Assembly: GCA_014526335.1 (NCBI GenBank)
Contig: JACTAT010000262.1
Coordinates: 559,374 to 623,373 of the forward strand
Length of the DNA: 64,000 nucleotides
Reading direction: 5' to 3'
Origin: Chrysaora quinquecirrha
Taxonomy: Eukaryota; Cnidaria; Scyphozoa; Semaeostomeae; Pelagiidae
A program made the translations under genes and the position numbers. Below are positions 13,101 through 24,800 of this stretch, in pieces (position 1 is the first letter of the stretch; the number at the start of each line of letters is the position of its first letter). The notes beneath the pieces are model-generated. The model was not told the origin of the DNA. It saw only the letters and a list, made by a program, of their open reading frames with translations, and made no database searches.

Positions 13101-14180
13101 CGAATACAGGTGTCACGAAGCTTGCATCGCTTGCATGTGATAGTAGTTTGCGAAGATGTAGGAGGAAGACTTGCCAATAAAAGTTTCAGTAGCAGCAAAG
13201 AAAGAGCATATGTAAGAGCGTGCTCAGGAAATATTTACCCGTATCGTGCTTGAAGCTAAGCTCCAGCGTGTCGCGTGAAATCTCTGTCTGATTCGTATTG
13301 GGCATTAAAGAATGGCAGTATTCTTTTTAGAAATGCAGTTTCGTTACAAGGAAAATAATTTTGCATTCTTTGGATCGCAGAGCACTGTACCCCCAACTGG
13401 GCGCCCCCTTAAATCTAGCCTATTCGAATGATTGCCCCCATTCGCGTTTTTACAGTATTTGCGACCAGCTCCGCGAACTCAAAATTAAACGAGCGTGCAG
13501 AGCATTCATTCAAGCATTGCTCATGAAACGCTAATAGGATACAAGCAATATTGTACCAATAATTTTCAATACCAACCAATCAATGCCTCATTATTTCAAT
13601 CAATACCTGTATCATCTATTGTTTTGATTACGTCCCATTCATTTGCCCGGAAAGTCTTTGGCTGACATGAACCCACAAGTCAGGTGATCTTGTCATGTGA
13701 TCAATTTGCAGCAATTTGATTGGAAGAAATCAAGGTGTGTTGAGGGGTTTGTTGGTTGGTTTTCAGACCAAAACAAATCCACGGGCCTAAGCAAAAGCCG
13801 GCCGTGTGGTTTGAAAAGGAAAAGAATTCTCAGAATCAGCGCATTTGTTTACAAAAAGAGCTGAGAAAATTATCATTGAGTGTATTTGAGGAATTATTTC
13901 AGCGAGCGGGAGTGTCTTTTTTCAGTGAAATTTGCTTTACGTACGATTTTATTCTGGTTGAACGCAGCAAACAGCATGTGACGTGACATCTCTCGACTTC
14001 GTCCTTTTGGAATTTGATCTTGAATATACGAAAATCCGGATCAAATTACGTGATTGCTTTGAGCCAAGAAAAAAGAATAATTCACCACTTCAAGTTATAT
14101 GAATTTTTCACAGAAGACATTAAATTTTTTTTGCAATGTTATTGAATCAAGTCTCCCTGCTGATCTTAATTTTACTATGA

Positions 14181-17100
14181 ATGATGAATGCAAATTATAA
14201 AGAGATGAACGGCAACGACACGGGTTTTGCAGGTATCATCGTTGAAGACGACTGGAATTTGATTCAAGAACAATGCGATAAAATTAATTTCACATTTTCT
14301 GGATGTGGATTTCTTGGAGTCTATCACATCGGAGTAATTGCGTGTCTAAAACAACACGCTCCAAAATACCTTGAACACGTCTCACATTATGGCGGAGCTT
14401 CTGCTGGTGCCCTAAGTGCTTGTACTTTGCTATTCAATATGGATTTAGAACAATGCGTCCAATTTGTAATGCGGCTTGCTGGAAAAGCCAGAAATAGTTT
14501 ATTTGGTCCGCTCAGTCAAAACTTTGATCCTGTGGGAATTGTAAGGAAAACATTCCTCAGATATTTGCCGGAAAATGCCCATGAAATTGCAACCGGGAAG
14601 TTGCACATTTCCATGACAAGGGTATCCGATTGGAAAAATTGCGTGATCAGTGAGTTCAAGTCAAAACAAGAGCTTGTTGATGTGAGATCTCAAGTTTCTT
14701 ATTTTCTAGTTTGTACTTTTATAAAAATTTCAGTCAGAGAATATATTTACCTCATCCCCTTCTTAGTTTTAAAAAGAAAAACACCCATTTTATCATTTCC
14801 TATTTCAAATTTCGTAAGATCAGGGTGTCTGGTGGGTGTCCATTTCCAGAATGTAAAATTCAGAAAAAAATTTGCCAGGAGCTAATGACCAGCTTTTTTG
14901 GAGATAAAGGTGTCTGTTGAAGGAAGAGGCACTTTAAACTTTAACTATCATATAGATAAAAAGAATGGTCTTGTTCAAGGAATTACTTTCCTAAATTTCT
15001 CTCTGTATACTTAAAATATTTGGGTGGAGCTTTTACTGATTTTGCAAAGGCACAATGGTATCTCAATGATTTCTTAAATGTCTTTGCACTCCAAGAAAGA
15101 ATTTCTAAATTATTTTAAAGATGTCAATTTAAGTTTTAAATGTCTTAATGTCTTAATGCCTAATTGACATAATCATTATCTCTGCCCTTTGAATCCATTA
15201 TTTTAGGTAATTTACATATTTTGTATTAATTAGGGTCATATTATATTTTTCAAGGCATTGATCTGCACTTCATTTGTGCCATTTTATTCTGGAGTTGTGC
15301 CACCAAAGTTTAGAGGAGTGGTAAGATTGGTATTTTATTCCTCAAGTTTTTCCTCTTTTAATTATCATAATTTCATAATCATAGCAGTTTGTATGCATGC
15401 CTGCAGCACCCAAAGGGTTAAGTAAGTGGGGCAAGGCAGACTGTTGCCCCCCCAATCATTGCCAAAATAGTTTTGTTATATAGCTGTTGTTTGTTTCTTC
15501 TTAGAACCCCACCCTAGTTTTCTTTGATCATCCTCTTCTGCCCCTCCAATGATGTTAATACCCAGTGAATGCCCCCATATTAACTATTTTGAGAGAGGGT
15601 TATCAACTCATACCCAAATTGATTTTGTCTTTCAGGCCTATGTAGATGGTGGGTTTACTGACAACTTGCCCCAGCACTTCGATGGGACAACGATAACAGT
15701 GTCACCATTTAGTGGTGAAAGTGACATATGTCCTGATGATGCAAGTGAAACTTTGTTCCATTTCGACATGAGAAACACAAGTGTTCAATTCACATCACAA
15801 AATCTTTATCGTATGTCCAGAGCATTCTTCCCACCAAGTCAAGAAGTACTGTTTGATATGTGCAGGCAAGGTTTTAAGGATGCATTAAAGTACCTCCACC
15901 TTCATTGTAAGTATAAGATTCTAGATTATCCATTTGCATTTATGAAGTTGCATTTTGTGATGATTGTGCATTATGTGGTCAGGAAATCTCATGATTCTGC
16001 CAATATTGTTGCAGCCTGAACATAATGGTGCAGTTATAAATTTGTATTCCTGAATTCAAGATTCTGCTTTCACAATTCAACAATACTGTAGCTTTGTGAT
16101 GATCTTAGACTTATTACATGAGTCTCAGTTATTGCAGCTACCATCTTTAGTTGTTGTTGTTGTCAGAAATCTGCTCAAACTAGGGACATCTGACCAATCA
16201 GTGAACAGCAGAAAGAAATGGCAAATATGACTTTTGATCAAAACATTCGAAAGATGGAATATAAGTTTCAATCTAAAATTGGCCACTTTTGAACATTGTA
16301 AGGATACGAGTCTCAGTGTAGCAAATTGTGTTGATCATTGGTCTGGATTTTATGAGCGGAACATGAGACTCGTGTAATAAGTCTATGATGATCTGACAAT
16401 GACAACAACTGTCAGAACTCAATTGTTCTGTTTGCATTTAAAGTTGCAGTGACACTGCCTGGTGCAATTAGGGATTCTCCAGAACCATAGGGTACAGTAA
16501 CAATGCATTCGCTATATCCTATTGAAGCAGGGATTTCCAAGGGATTTCCATGAAATGAATAGGATTTCCACCAAGTTGTTTAAGATTTTTAAGGACTAAA
16601 TTGCCCTTTGCTGATGAGAATCAGGCTTTTATTTTGTAGATTTGTAATGAATTTGACAATATTGATTATTTCTAGATCCAGATATGTTGAACATTGGTGT
16701 TGCGAGGGTGCGGATTCCAGAGTGTTGCATAGAATGCCAGGAATCTGATGAAGAACTTCGTGCTTGTTCATGTGGATCTGCAGAAACATTAAGTGATGTT
16801 GAAAGTACTATTTCTGCTGAAAGAATGACTATCTTGCATAATGTTGTGCCTGAGAAACTCAACGAAAGTACGTTTTAAATACATATATATATTTTGCATT
16901 TTGTGTTTGTCCTCCTTAGGAACACTTTTCATCATAAAGCTTCTTAATGTCTTTAAAATTGCGATAATGGGCGGAAAGATTCGTTCATACTTTAAAAATC
17001 GGTACAAGGTTTTCGTGCAGCACTCCCCAGTGTATATAATATTCGGAAGTAGATCAGAACAATGAACAAAGAGGAAGAAGCATTAATCTAGATGTGGATC

Positions 17101-20100
17101 AAACAAAATGAGTTGATTCAGAAATTTACGCATGGTGGTACAACGATGGCTTTGAATGGTTTTTTCTAGCTCCAGCGAAAAGCTAGTTTCAGTGAAACAT
17201 AGTGATTCCCTTTTAAATCAAACGTTTGCTGAAAGTAAGGTTGCGTTCTCTTTAACGAAAACAAATTTTCAACTTGCGACATCTTGCGGCAACTTTCAGC
17301 GTTGCAACTTTCGGCAACTCTGATATAAAATCGCTCCGCTCCGTATGAAAAAAGCGTGCTCCTTTATCATTTTAGTGGTATTGTTGATTCAGTTGTTTCT
17401 CTCGTCAAAGCAAAACAGGTCTCAAAACACCAATAAAGAACACATGAAAATAATAACCTGTTGCTGTAACTGTACCTTAATTAACTTCCTATGTAACTCC
17501 TACCTTAACTAACATCTTTTTTCTAGTACTTCAAAGCGCCAAGGAAGCTATGTCTGATTCTGATATAATAATGTGGCACTTATTGCGTGTTCTCCTGAGA
17601 GTTGTTCACTGGCTTGCACGACCTTGCATTTATTCTATCAAGCATATTATACAATTTGCCCACGAACTGTAAGTTTAAAACTTTACAATTCTTTAGTCAG
17701 GCAAGGCAGGCTTATGTCGACCTTCGATACGAAAGAACTAACGCCAACTAGTTGTAACTGTTAACTTTTGTTGACATGCCTACATTTAGTCAGAACCTAT
17801 AGGATACAGGTGAACATGGTCGCAAGAGCGAAACAAGGTTGACGAAAACTAACCAAGTTTTACAGCCACTGACGGGACGTCACAGCTAAAATATGGTTCG
17901 GAAAGTTCAAGAAATATTTGCGGAGGTCGACAGCGACTAACGGAGGTTTACTGTGCAAAGGTTGACAAGGGTTAACAATAACTAAGTTTTGACGAATGCT
18001 TATCAAAGGCCTACGACGGTAAACGTAGCCTGCACTTGCAATCAAATGTCTTCAAATTAAACTTTCCAGCTTCGAAACCGAATGTTGCATGACTATGACC
18101 AAAAGGACTCTTTCTCGCCAATGCAAACCATAGTTGTCACAGAGCATTGAACTGAATAAACTCTTCAATCCTCAACCATGTGGCAAAGATTGGCAAAGTT
18201 TTCTAGTGGTTTTATAAAATTCAAGTAATTATTGTTCGAGTCTCGACTCGGATAAGATAAGACTCGAACTTTAATTTGGCCTTGTATCCCAGTGACTCTG
18301 CAGCTATTTGTGGGATTCCCATTGCTTGATGGCGTCAGATGTTATTTTAACAAAATAATCTTTTTTCAGGGCTCATTGGCTGATACCGAAAGTTCAAGAA
18401 CTCAGCAGCTGCAATTATTACACAAAATCGATTGTTGACATGGCTTTAGAAGTGTTCAATACGTATAAAGACAGGCATCAGTGTGAAAGGTATCATTTTA
18501 GTCCTAACTTATCTGTGAGCATATTTTACTATCTTTATCAAGGCATACTTTAACCAATGATGTGTAAGTGAGGAAGCTTTTGGCACTCTTTATATCTGAC
18601 TTTGACATATCTGTTAATGGGGAATTTGGCCCATAAGGCTCAACTGGTGCCCTATGCTGTTTTTCGAAGAAAGCTTTTCACGTTATGACTGAAATTCAAA
18701 TGGAATATGGTCCCTTATCCTTTTTCGCCGTCCACTGAAGTTTCTACAAATGGTCTGATCTTTAAACTATAACCAGGTTTATGTCGAAATCGCGCACAGT
18801 CAGAACTAGTTGCCGACTGCTAATGGGTGATGTTTGGAACTAATTTATCGCAACTGACCTGTCGACATAAGCGCTCTAGCCACTAGACGGCGCTCAGCTC
18901 CAGAGAGTTTGACATGTACTACTTCTGCGATTAGTTGACAACTAATCCTCATCAGTCGCAGCCGACATAAGCGCAATCAAGTTCCTATATAAGTTCCTAT
19001 ACACGTTCTTGTATCCTATATAAGCAACACGACCGAAGTCACCTGCATTCTATATATGTTTCTATATGTATTCATTCTATACATGTCAACATAAGTCGGC
19101 AGTTACAACTAGTTGGCGTTAGTTCTGTCGTATGGTAGGTCGATATAAGTCTAGCTTATGAGTTCCATAGTTAGTTGTTTGGTATTTAACAAATATATGG
19201 CTTTTGTATTGATAAAATTCTCTCTTCATTTTAGGCATCCTAGTCTGAACGAAAAGGATTTCACCGATATGGCTGAAGGTAACGATACTTGTACTTGCCT
19301 GTTTGAAATACGGCCACACTTACTATCATTGGCAAATATGTTGAGACAGATCTCAGACATATTGATGGGGAATCAATGTCTTTGCCCCCATCTAATCTCT
19401 TTATTAGTTGATAATTTATTTCACTCAACATTATTTTCCACATTATAAAGTGGTAGATTCGGATGCCAAGGACACAAAATATCCAACATTGAACTTTATA
19501 GGGGCTTATTCAAGGGGGGCTTATTTGAGGGGAGGTGTTATTCAAGGATTTATGATATACATCTTCAACAGATCATAAAACCAATCGCTTGACCCACTGT
19601 TGTTGTCAAGCAAAATGCTCTTCGGTTCTTACATCTTTCTGTTTTATTTTGCAGCAACTGCCAAGCTTCAGGCAGTTCAGAAGCACATGCGTGTTGTTCC
19701 TATCAGCCAATCACAAAGCAGAAGAACACTATCAACAAGCCAATCGATGTACAACCTCACCAGTCGTAAGATTTCCTTGCCTACTGAAGTAAAAGCAACA
19801 AAGCCAGTTCCTCTCAACGAAAATTTTCAACACCAGTCAAGCCTGTCACACCTCCGAATATGGGTTACCTTGGTCTGTCACCTCGATTGTCAGAATCACG
19901 TGCCCAGCCAAGAAATTTATTTGATGAGGAAAAGACAACAGTTAATGAATATGAGAAACCAAAAAGACTGTTTAAGGTGGGAAGCTGCAAAACATTTGAT
20001 AGAGTAGAAGAATTAAATAATGAGGCCAATCAAATTGACTCATTTGACGAATTTGTAAGTGATTTTGTTTTTGTTGATGAGGATAGTGATTGTGATTTCC

Positions 20101-20105
20101 ATTAA
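14181..20105 (+). CDS. PNPLA2-like: Patatin-like phospholipase, PNPLA2/ATGL-like triacylglycerol lipase
   Basis: Eight exons: 14181-14681, 15255-15320, 15636-15906, 16676-16867, 17527-17668, 18370-18489, 19235-19278 and 19655-20105; all junctions are GT-AG and phases agree. The protein is about 571 aa (human ATGL is about 500). The patatin domain has the oxyanion glycine motif G41-C-G-F-L-G46, the nucleophile elbow G72-A-S74-A-G76 and the second dyad residue in D193-G-G. Downstream segments SPFSGESDICP and FPPSQEVLFDMCRQGFKDAL are characteristic of PNPLA2/3-type lipases, which release fatty acid from triacylglycerol at lipid droplets. The C-terminus is long and ends very acidic. One apparent -1 frame break in the last exon at the A-run 19791-19794 must be corrected to reach the stop at 20103-20105. 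An alternative is a 71 nt intron, 19766-19836, which also restores frame. The assignment to PNPLA2 rather than PNPLA3 or another member is by motif resemblance only. Confidence 0.9.
16093..16401. mobile_element. MITE-like inverted-repeat element in lipase intron 3
   Basis: The left arm TAGACTTATTACATGAGTCT and the right arm AGACTCGTGTAATAAGTCTA are inverted copies, with flanking GATGATC also mirrored. The arms are about 38 bp in a 300 bp element without coding capacity. Confidence 0.75.
17695..17765. mobile_element. End fragment of a TTATGTCGAC inverted-repeat family
   Basis: GGCTTATGTCGACCTTCGAT then GAACTAACGCCAACTAGTTG. The segment 19090-19155 is an inverted copy of this one, but exons 6 and 7 of the lipase lie between them, so they are two insertions (or one split element) and not a simple mobile unit. 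Confidence 0.65.
18776..18972. mobile_element. MITE-like element, TTATGTCGA ends, in lipase intron 6
   Basis: The left end GTTTATGTCGAAATCGCGCA mirrors the right end CAGCCGACATAAGC, with inner mirrored GTTGACAACTA / AACTAGTTGCC motifs. A related copy is at 33726-33979 and partial ones are at 17695-17765, 19090-19155 and 30228-30335. Confidence 0.7.
19090..19155. mobile_element. Inverted copy of the 17695-17765 repeat end
   Basis: CATAAGTCGGCAGTTACAAC then TAGTTGGCGTTAGTTCTGTC and GGTCGATATAAG, the reverse complement of the end at 17695-17765 with few changes. Confidence 0.65.
19495..19550. repeat. GGGGCTTATT repeat fragment
   Basis: Copies of GGGGCTTATTCAAGGGGG on the plus strand. They are the reverse complement of the AATAAGCCCC-type repeats at 43955-44402 and 60545-60720. 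Confidence 0.55.
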
Positions 20106-21808
20106 ATGTTTTCGTTGAGTTTTTAAATTTTGCAGTGTATCCTCCACTAACGGAAACCTATATAAAAGGACACCTCTGAACAACGGACAGATCCATTTGG
20201 ATCCGTTCCAGTACGTTCAATGCAGAATTTCACCCTCTTATGTTTTGAACTGCAGTATTAAGAACAGATAATGAACTCTTCAGCTTGAAAATGGAAGAAA
20301 TTTAAGAATTACCAGCCTCGGTCGAAATTTGCTGGTTGTAAAATATAGTGTAGCCGTTATATGTTTCACTTATCAATTTAACTCAAGTGTAAAAAGTTGC
20401 GTAAGGATTTAACTTCTCCTATAGTCCGATAATCAAAAACGCTATATTTTTATTTAGAATTCTGTTATATAGAAACAAAGATCTATCTCATACTATCTTT
20501 GACACAGTAATGACTTATTTTTCAGTCTCGAGTTGAACTGCAAAGTCAGACTGACTCTGAAATCTAGAGTTATTTTTATGTTTTTCCTTTTAAAATGTTA
20601 TTCTGTTTAAGCTGGCTGGGTCAGCATTTTAAATTACGTATGTTGAAATGATTAGATAGTTTAATTCCACGTCATTGTAAATGATATATTGGGGGTACTT
20701 CGTATAAGACAAAAGGGTTAGGCCTTTGACCAACAAATCAAACATTGTTGGTCAAACGTTTGAGAATTTCTTTAAAAGCAGTGTTTTAACCGTTTTGCCA
20801 CGTCACAAAACATTTCTTGACGAACTAAAGTAAGCTAAATTTTTTGTGCAAAGTTTTTGAAATAGTTTTAAAACAATTTTGCTAGGACGAAAGCTGTTGT
20901 GAATTTGGGGTTTGAGCTCACCAAAAGAGATAAGGCACAGAATAACATTATAAGCATATAATTCAGCAATTAACAAAACATAAGAAGCTATATACAAACG
21001 TTCCCTAAGTGATACTTTCCATGATTTTGCGTGTGTCTCTAACTGTTACGCTACGAAGTTGTCTGCGAATTCTGCTCAAAACGGACGAATGTCAAAAAAC
21101 GTCACCATGGGAAGAAACGTGACCAGCACGTGGGAACGGGGAGGACTGGGAACCAAGGAACACCCAAAAGCGGTGACACTTCTCAACAAAAGCAAAAAGT
21201 TTCCTAAGCAATGTCTTGTGACATGGCCGAATGGATAAACATTTTTCTTTACAAACATTTTTAAATGTTTGAAAAACAATGTTTGATCCTTTTCGCCAGA
21301 GCCCTCAAGGGGCTATGTAGAGCTTTATCTAGATTTTGGGTTAGTGGTTAACGTTTTGGATCTTTGTCTTGGGTTATGTTAAGGTCAACGCTTGGTCTTA
21401 TACGAAACACTCATTGAAATTAGCATAAGCAAGTAAATTTAGTTTTGCTGTATTGTTAAGTAATATGTACATCTGTATGTAAATAGGTATAATAGATGTC
21501 ATTTTACTATATGCTTCTGAAATTGATATTTAACGATACGAAACGATCACTAAAAGTTGAATTTGTGATTTTTTTTGGCTCTCCTGAAAAGATTTTTAAA
21601 CCTATCTTGTTTTAAAAATTTCAAGTTTCGACCATTTAGAAATAAAGTTTGCTAACTTTTTGTTGGGTATAGTTCAGCAGAAAATTGAACACTGACTAAG
21701 CAGACTTTCTGGAACAAAATGTCAAAAATATCAAGTCAAGAGCATATTTCATTGTTTCATTTAGGATAGTGTGAGACAGCAACACCGCGAGGCAAGACAA
21801 ACGACAAC
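20106..21808. other. Intergenic region between the lipase and DNAI7
   Basis: No gene seen. It contains the lipase 3' UTR (no nearby AATAAA; the first good one is near 21640, so the UTR end is uncertain) and an inverted-repeat element at 20720-21306. The 5' flank of DNAI7 occupies the last few hundred bases. Confidence 0.6.
20720..21306. mobile_element. Complete-looking inverted-repeat DNA element, about 590 bp
   Basis: The left end AGGCCTTTGACCAACAAATC then AAACATTGTTGGTCAAACG mirrors the right end AATGTTTGAAAAACAATGTT then TGATCCTTTTCGCCAGAGCC. The terminal inverted repeats are about 45 bp and imperfect. No transposase reading frame is present, so this is a non-autonomous element of the family also seen at 26722, 47299, 48204 and 49447. 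Confidence 0.8.
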
Positions 21809-24800
21809 ATGGATCAAAAGAAGGTACTAATATTCTTCAGAGATTCAGAGCATGCACGTTCGCATTACGTTTCCGCGGATCTTGACAATTTTGAACTGCT
21901 GTCCTGCGTTCAAAGACAGACAAGAGGGTAGGCGGAAGCTTCCTGTTCCTGTTTACAAAATATTCCAAGAAGAATACACGGGAACGAGACTCAAAGAGCA
22001 AAGCATCTTGTTTCTATAGCAACAAAATGGCGGCATTCTGAAAAGTTGAAGCTCTGATCAAATCTGCAAGAATTACATCCTTTAGAGCAATTTTTCCACA
22101 GAGAGCTGATCAAAAGTTGAAAATATACAGAAGGAATAATAAGCAATGGCGGTAGGTCATTTAAATTCTCAGTTCAGCTATCGATTTTCGCTGACAAGAA
22201 AGAAACAAATAGTCTGTCCTAATTTTTGTTTTTGGTCCTTTTGATTTTCTCCTGTTGGTTTCCCCGCCAGTACAGTAAGTAAATAATATCTATATGAACT
22301 CTCTTATTCCAGGGTTCAAAGCCTGCTACCAAGGGAAAGAAGAAAGGAAAATCGAAGCTATCGAAGGCTGAAAAAGAAAGACTGAAGAAAGAAGAGCTGG
22401 AAAGAAAGGCCCAGGAAGAGGGTAAAAGTATTTGGTAATAAAATTATTGTTATAAAATTTGAAGGAAATTCTGAAAAACATGATCATCTAAATCAATCTG
22501 CAAATTGTTTCTAGAGGAAGCAAAGATAAGAGCAGAGCAGGAAGCAAGAGAAAGAGAGGAGCGAGAAAAACTAGAGCAAGAAGAACGAAGAAAATTAGAG
22601 GAAAAAGTAGAAAATTCACATTTTTCATTAAGCAGTTTTGCATTAAACAGCTGCCAAAGCTTGACATTTGCTCTATTGGGCTATCACCAAAGAACCCAAT
22701 GTGTACTCCCTACCCTAAAGCTCATCTACATGAGCAAAATATCCAACATTCAATGGTATGGGGGATACTACGAGCCAGGCAGGGAAACAAGGAATCTGAA
22801 CATAGATAATTTCAGAATCATCTCAAGAATTTTGCCCATCATAGGTGAAATGGTGTTTTTGCGCCAGTCACTAGGATTTTAGTAGTAGGTTAACTAAGCG
22901 AGACCTCAACCCTGGCCATGACGCTACCGTGGCTGGGCTCGAACCCTGACCACACTGAGCTTCTTACACCACGAGTCTGCTGGATTACACCATGATGCCA
23001 CAGCACCTTCAATCATTGCAGGAGGCAACAGCCACAGAGTAACACCATAGTTCTATGTCTCAGCAGGTGAATAAACCCTGCTGATTTTGCAGTTACACAG
23101 GTGAAGGTGAAATGGATTATTTAGCATTGGTCGCTAGGATCTGAGTAGTTGGTTAACTAATTGAGACATCAACCCTTGCTGTGATGCTACTGTAGCTGTG
23201 GCTCAACCCTGGTCTTGCTAAGCTTCTGATACCACAAGCCAGCTGGATTGACCACAACACCTTAGCACTTTAAAGGACAAGTTCTCCCCTAAAATGCATG
23301 AGTTGATCTGATAAACATTTTCTAAACCCCTAGGAAAGAGCCCAGCATCAAGCTGAAATTGATGAATTGAACAGAACAATAAAAGAAAATAAGGACAAAT
23401 TATTGGAGCTACAACAAAAGAGAAGAATAAAAGAAAAAGTAAGGAGATATTGTATTGTATTCATAGGTAATTGCATTGTATTTTGTATCATTGGTCCCAG
23501 CATAGTTTTTTGTTCATTAGGAATAATTTTGCCAGCTACTGCTCTGTTGATCAAATGCAAGAGGAGGGGGTCATTTGGCATGATGGTTAGCAGATTTTCA
23601 ACATTTTGAAAGCAGTTTTAGCATTTTTAACTTCAAAAAGAACAGTTTTACAGTCATTCAGTTTGCAATTTCTGTGTGGTTTTACAGTTTTGAGGAAAAA
23701 AATTTATGTATAGTTTTTGGCTAAAAAATGTGCGATTTTACGGTTTTTGTATCCCCCTATGACCCCCCAGAGGTTTTTCTCTCCTATTGGAGCTCACCAG
23801 TGACATTGGTTTGATTCTCATACATGTCCTAGATGAGCTCCAAAAAATCCAAGACATGTCTGGCATTTGAAAATTGAGCAGCTCATTAAATTCTTTGTTT
23901 TGTATTAAGTTGTCATCTTGTTAAATTGGATACTTTTCATTAAGTTATTTACGCCTTGAATGCCTTTTCTAAACCAGTGGGACAGGTACATGCTTTGTGA
24001 TGGTAGACCAGATCCAACGTCAAAAAAAGATTTAAATACATACATGAATCTATGGAAAGAAGATACTTCGTGTAAACAATTTGAAGAAGTTTTGCAAGAA
24101 TGTGAGCTCACTCTTGAGGTACATAATTTCATATGTCTTTGGATTTGGAAAATTGAAAAGATAAACTAAAGAAGCTTTATTTTTTTCGATTTGTAGCTAC
24201 TGTAGTAGGATGCGTTTTCTTGAAGTGAAATATTAACTGTCCCTTGCAGCTCACATCTGAATTGGAAAAGTACTTAGAAGAGGATGAGGAACTTGAAGAG
24301 GAGAACAGAGCAATGTATAGACAAGTGAGTCCTTCCTATCTTCTGTATACCTTTTTTGCAACCATCGGCAACTATAGGAATTTCATAACTTTTTTAAATT
24401 TCGGGAAATTGAGTTTCCGATGCTAGATTCGTATCAAGCATCTGGAATCTCGGTTTTTCAATCCTGGTGGCCATTCGCCGAAAAGGTGTATTAAGACACG
24501 ATGAATCTCCGAATTTATTGTTTTACCTCTGATGAAAATAGCTGCATTTATCAGACATAATACTGTTTGTTTAGCGCTTATTAGAATTTGGTTTTCATAA
24601 CGGAGGGTGGTATTAATAGTTATATCAAGCAACATTGTTAACCCAATGAGGTGTTGAAAACGGGCTATTGGAATATGCAAATACACCTGCTGTTGATGGG
24701 GAAATACGAACATCTGCAAGTTTTTCGATAAAAAATACCAAAAAAATAGAATACGAAATACCGTTAACACCAACCCGCAAAGCCTTTCACCCTCAGCCTT

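Larger units (their letters stand above)
5711..14180. other. Gene-poor intergenic region
   Basis: I see no supported gene in this stretch. The open frames are short, unlike any protein I know, and lack convincing splice structure. It holds a short 20 bp tandem repeat at 6415-6500, GCGGTATT-rich patches at 7311-7400 and 9255-9330, a CT-rich minisatellite at 9411-9560, an inverted-repeat element at about 10101-10446, a TACCCTTGGCTAGA repeat at 10930-11205, and a fragment of an inverted-repeat family from 12819. Poly-G runs occur near 8660, 10900 and 12300. The 5' UTR and promoter of the lipase gene must lie in its last few hundred bases, but I cannot point to them. Confidence 0.6.

Noticed and set aside
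13756..13986. 76-codon open frame upstream of the lipase
   Set aside because: No recognisable domain, and no splice link to the lipase could be seen; probably 5' flank or UTR.
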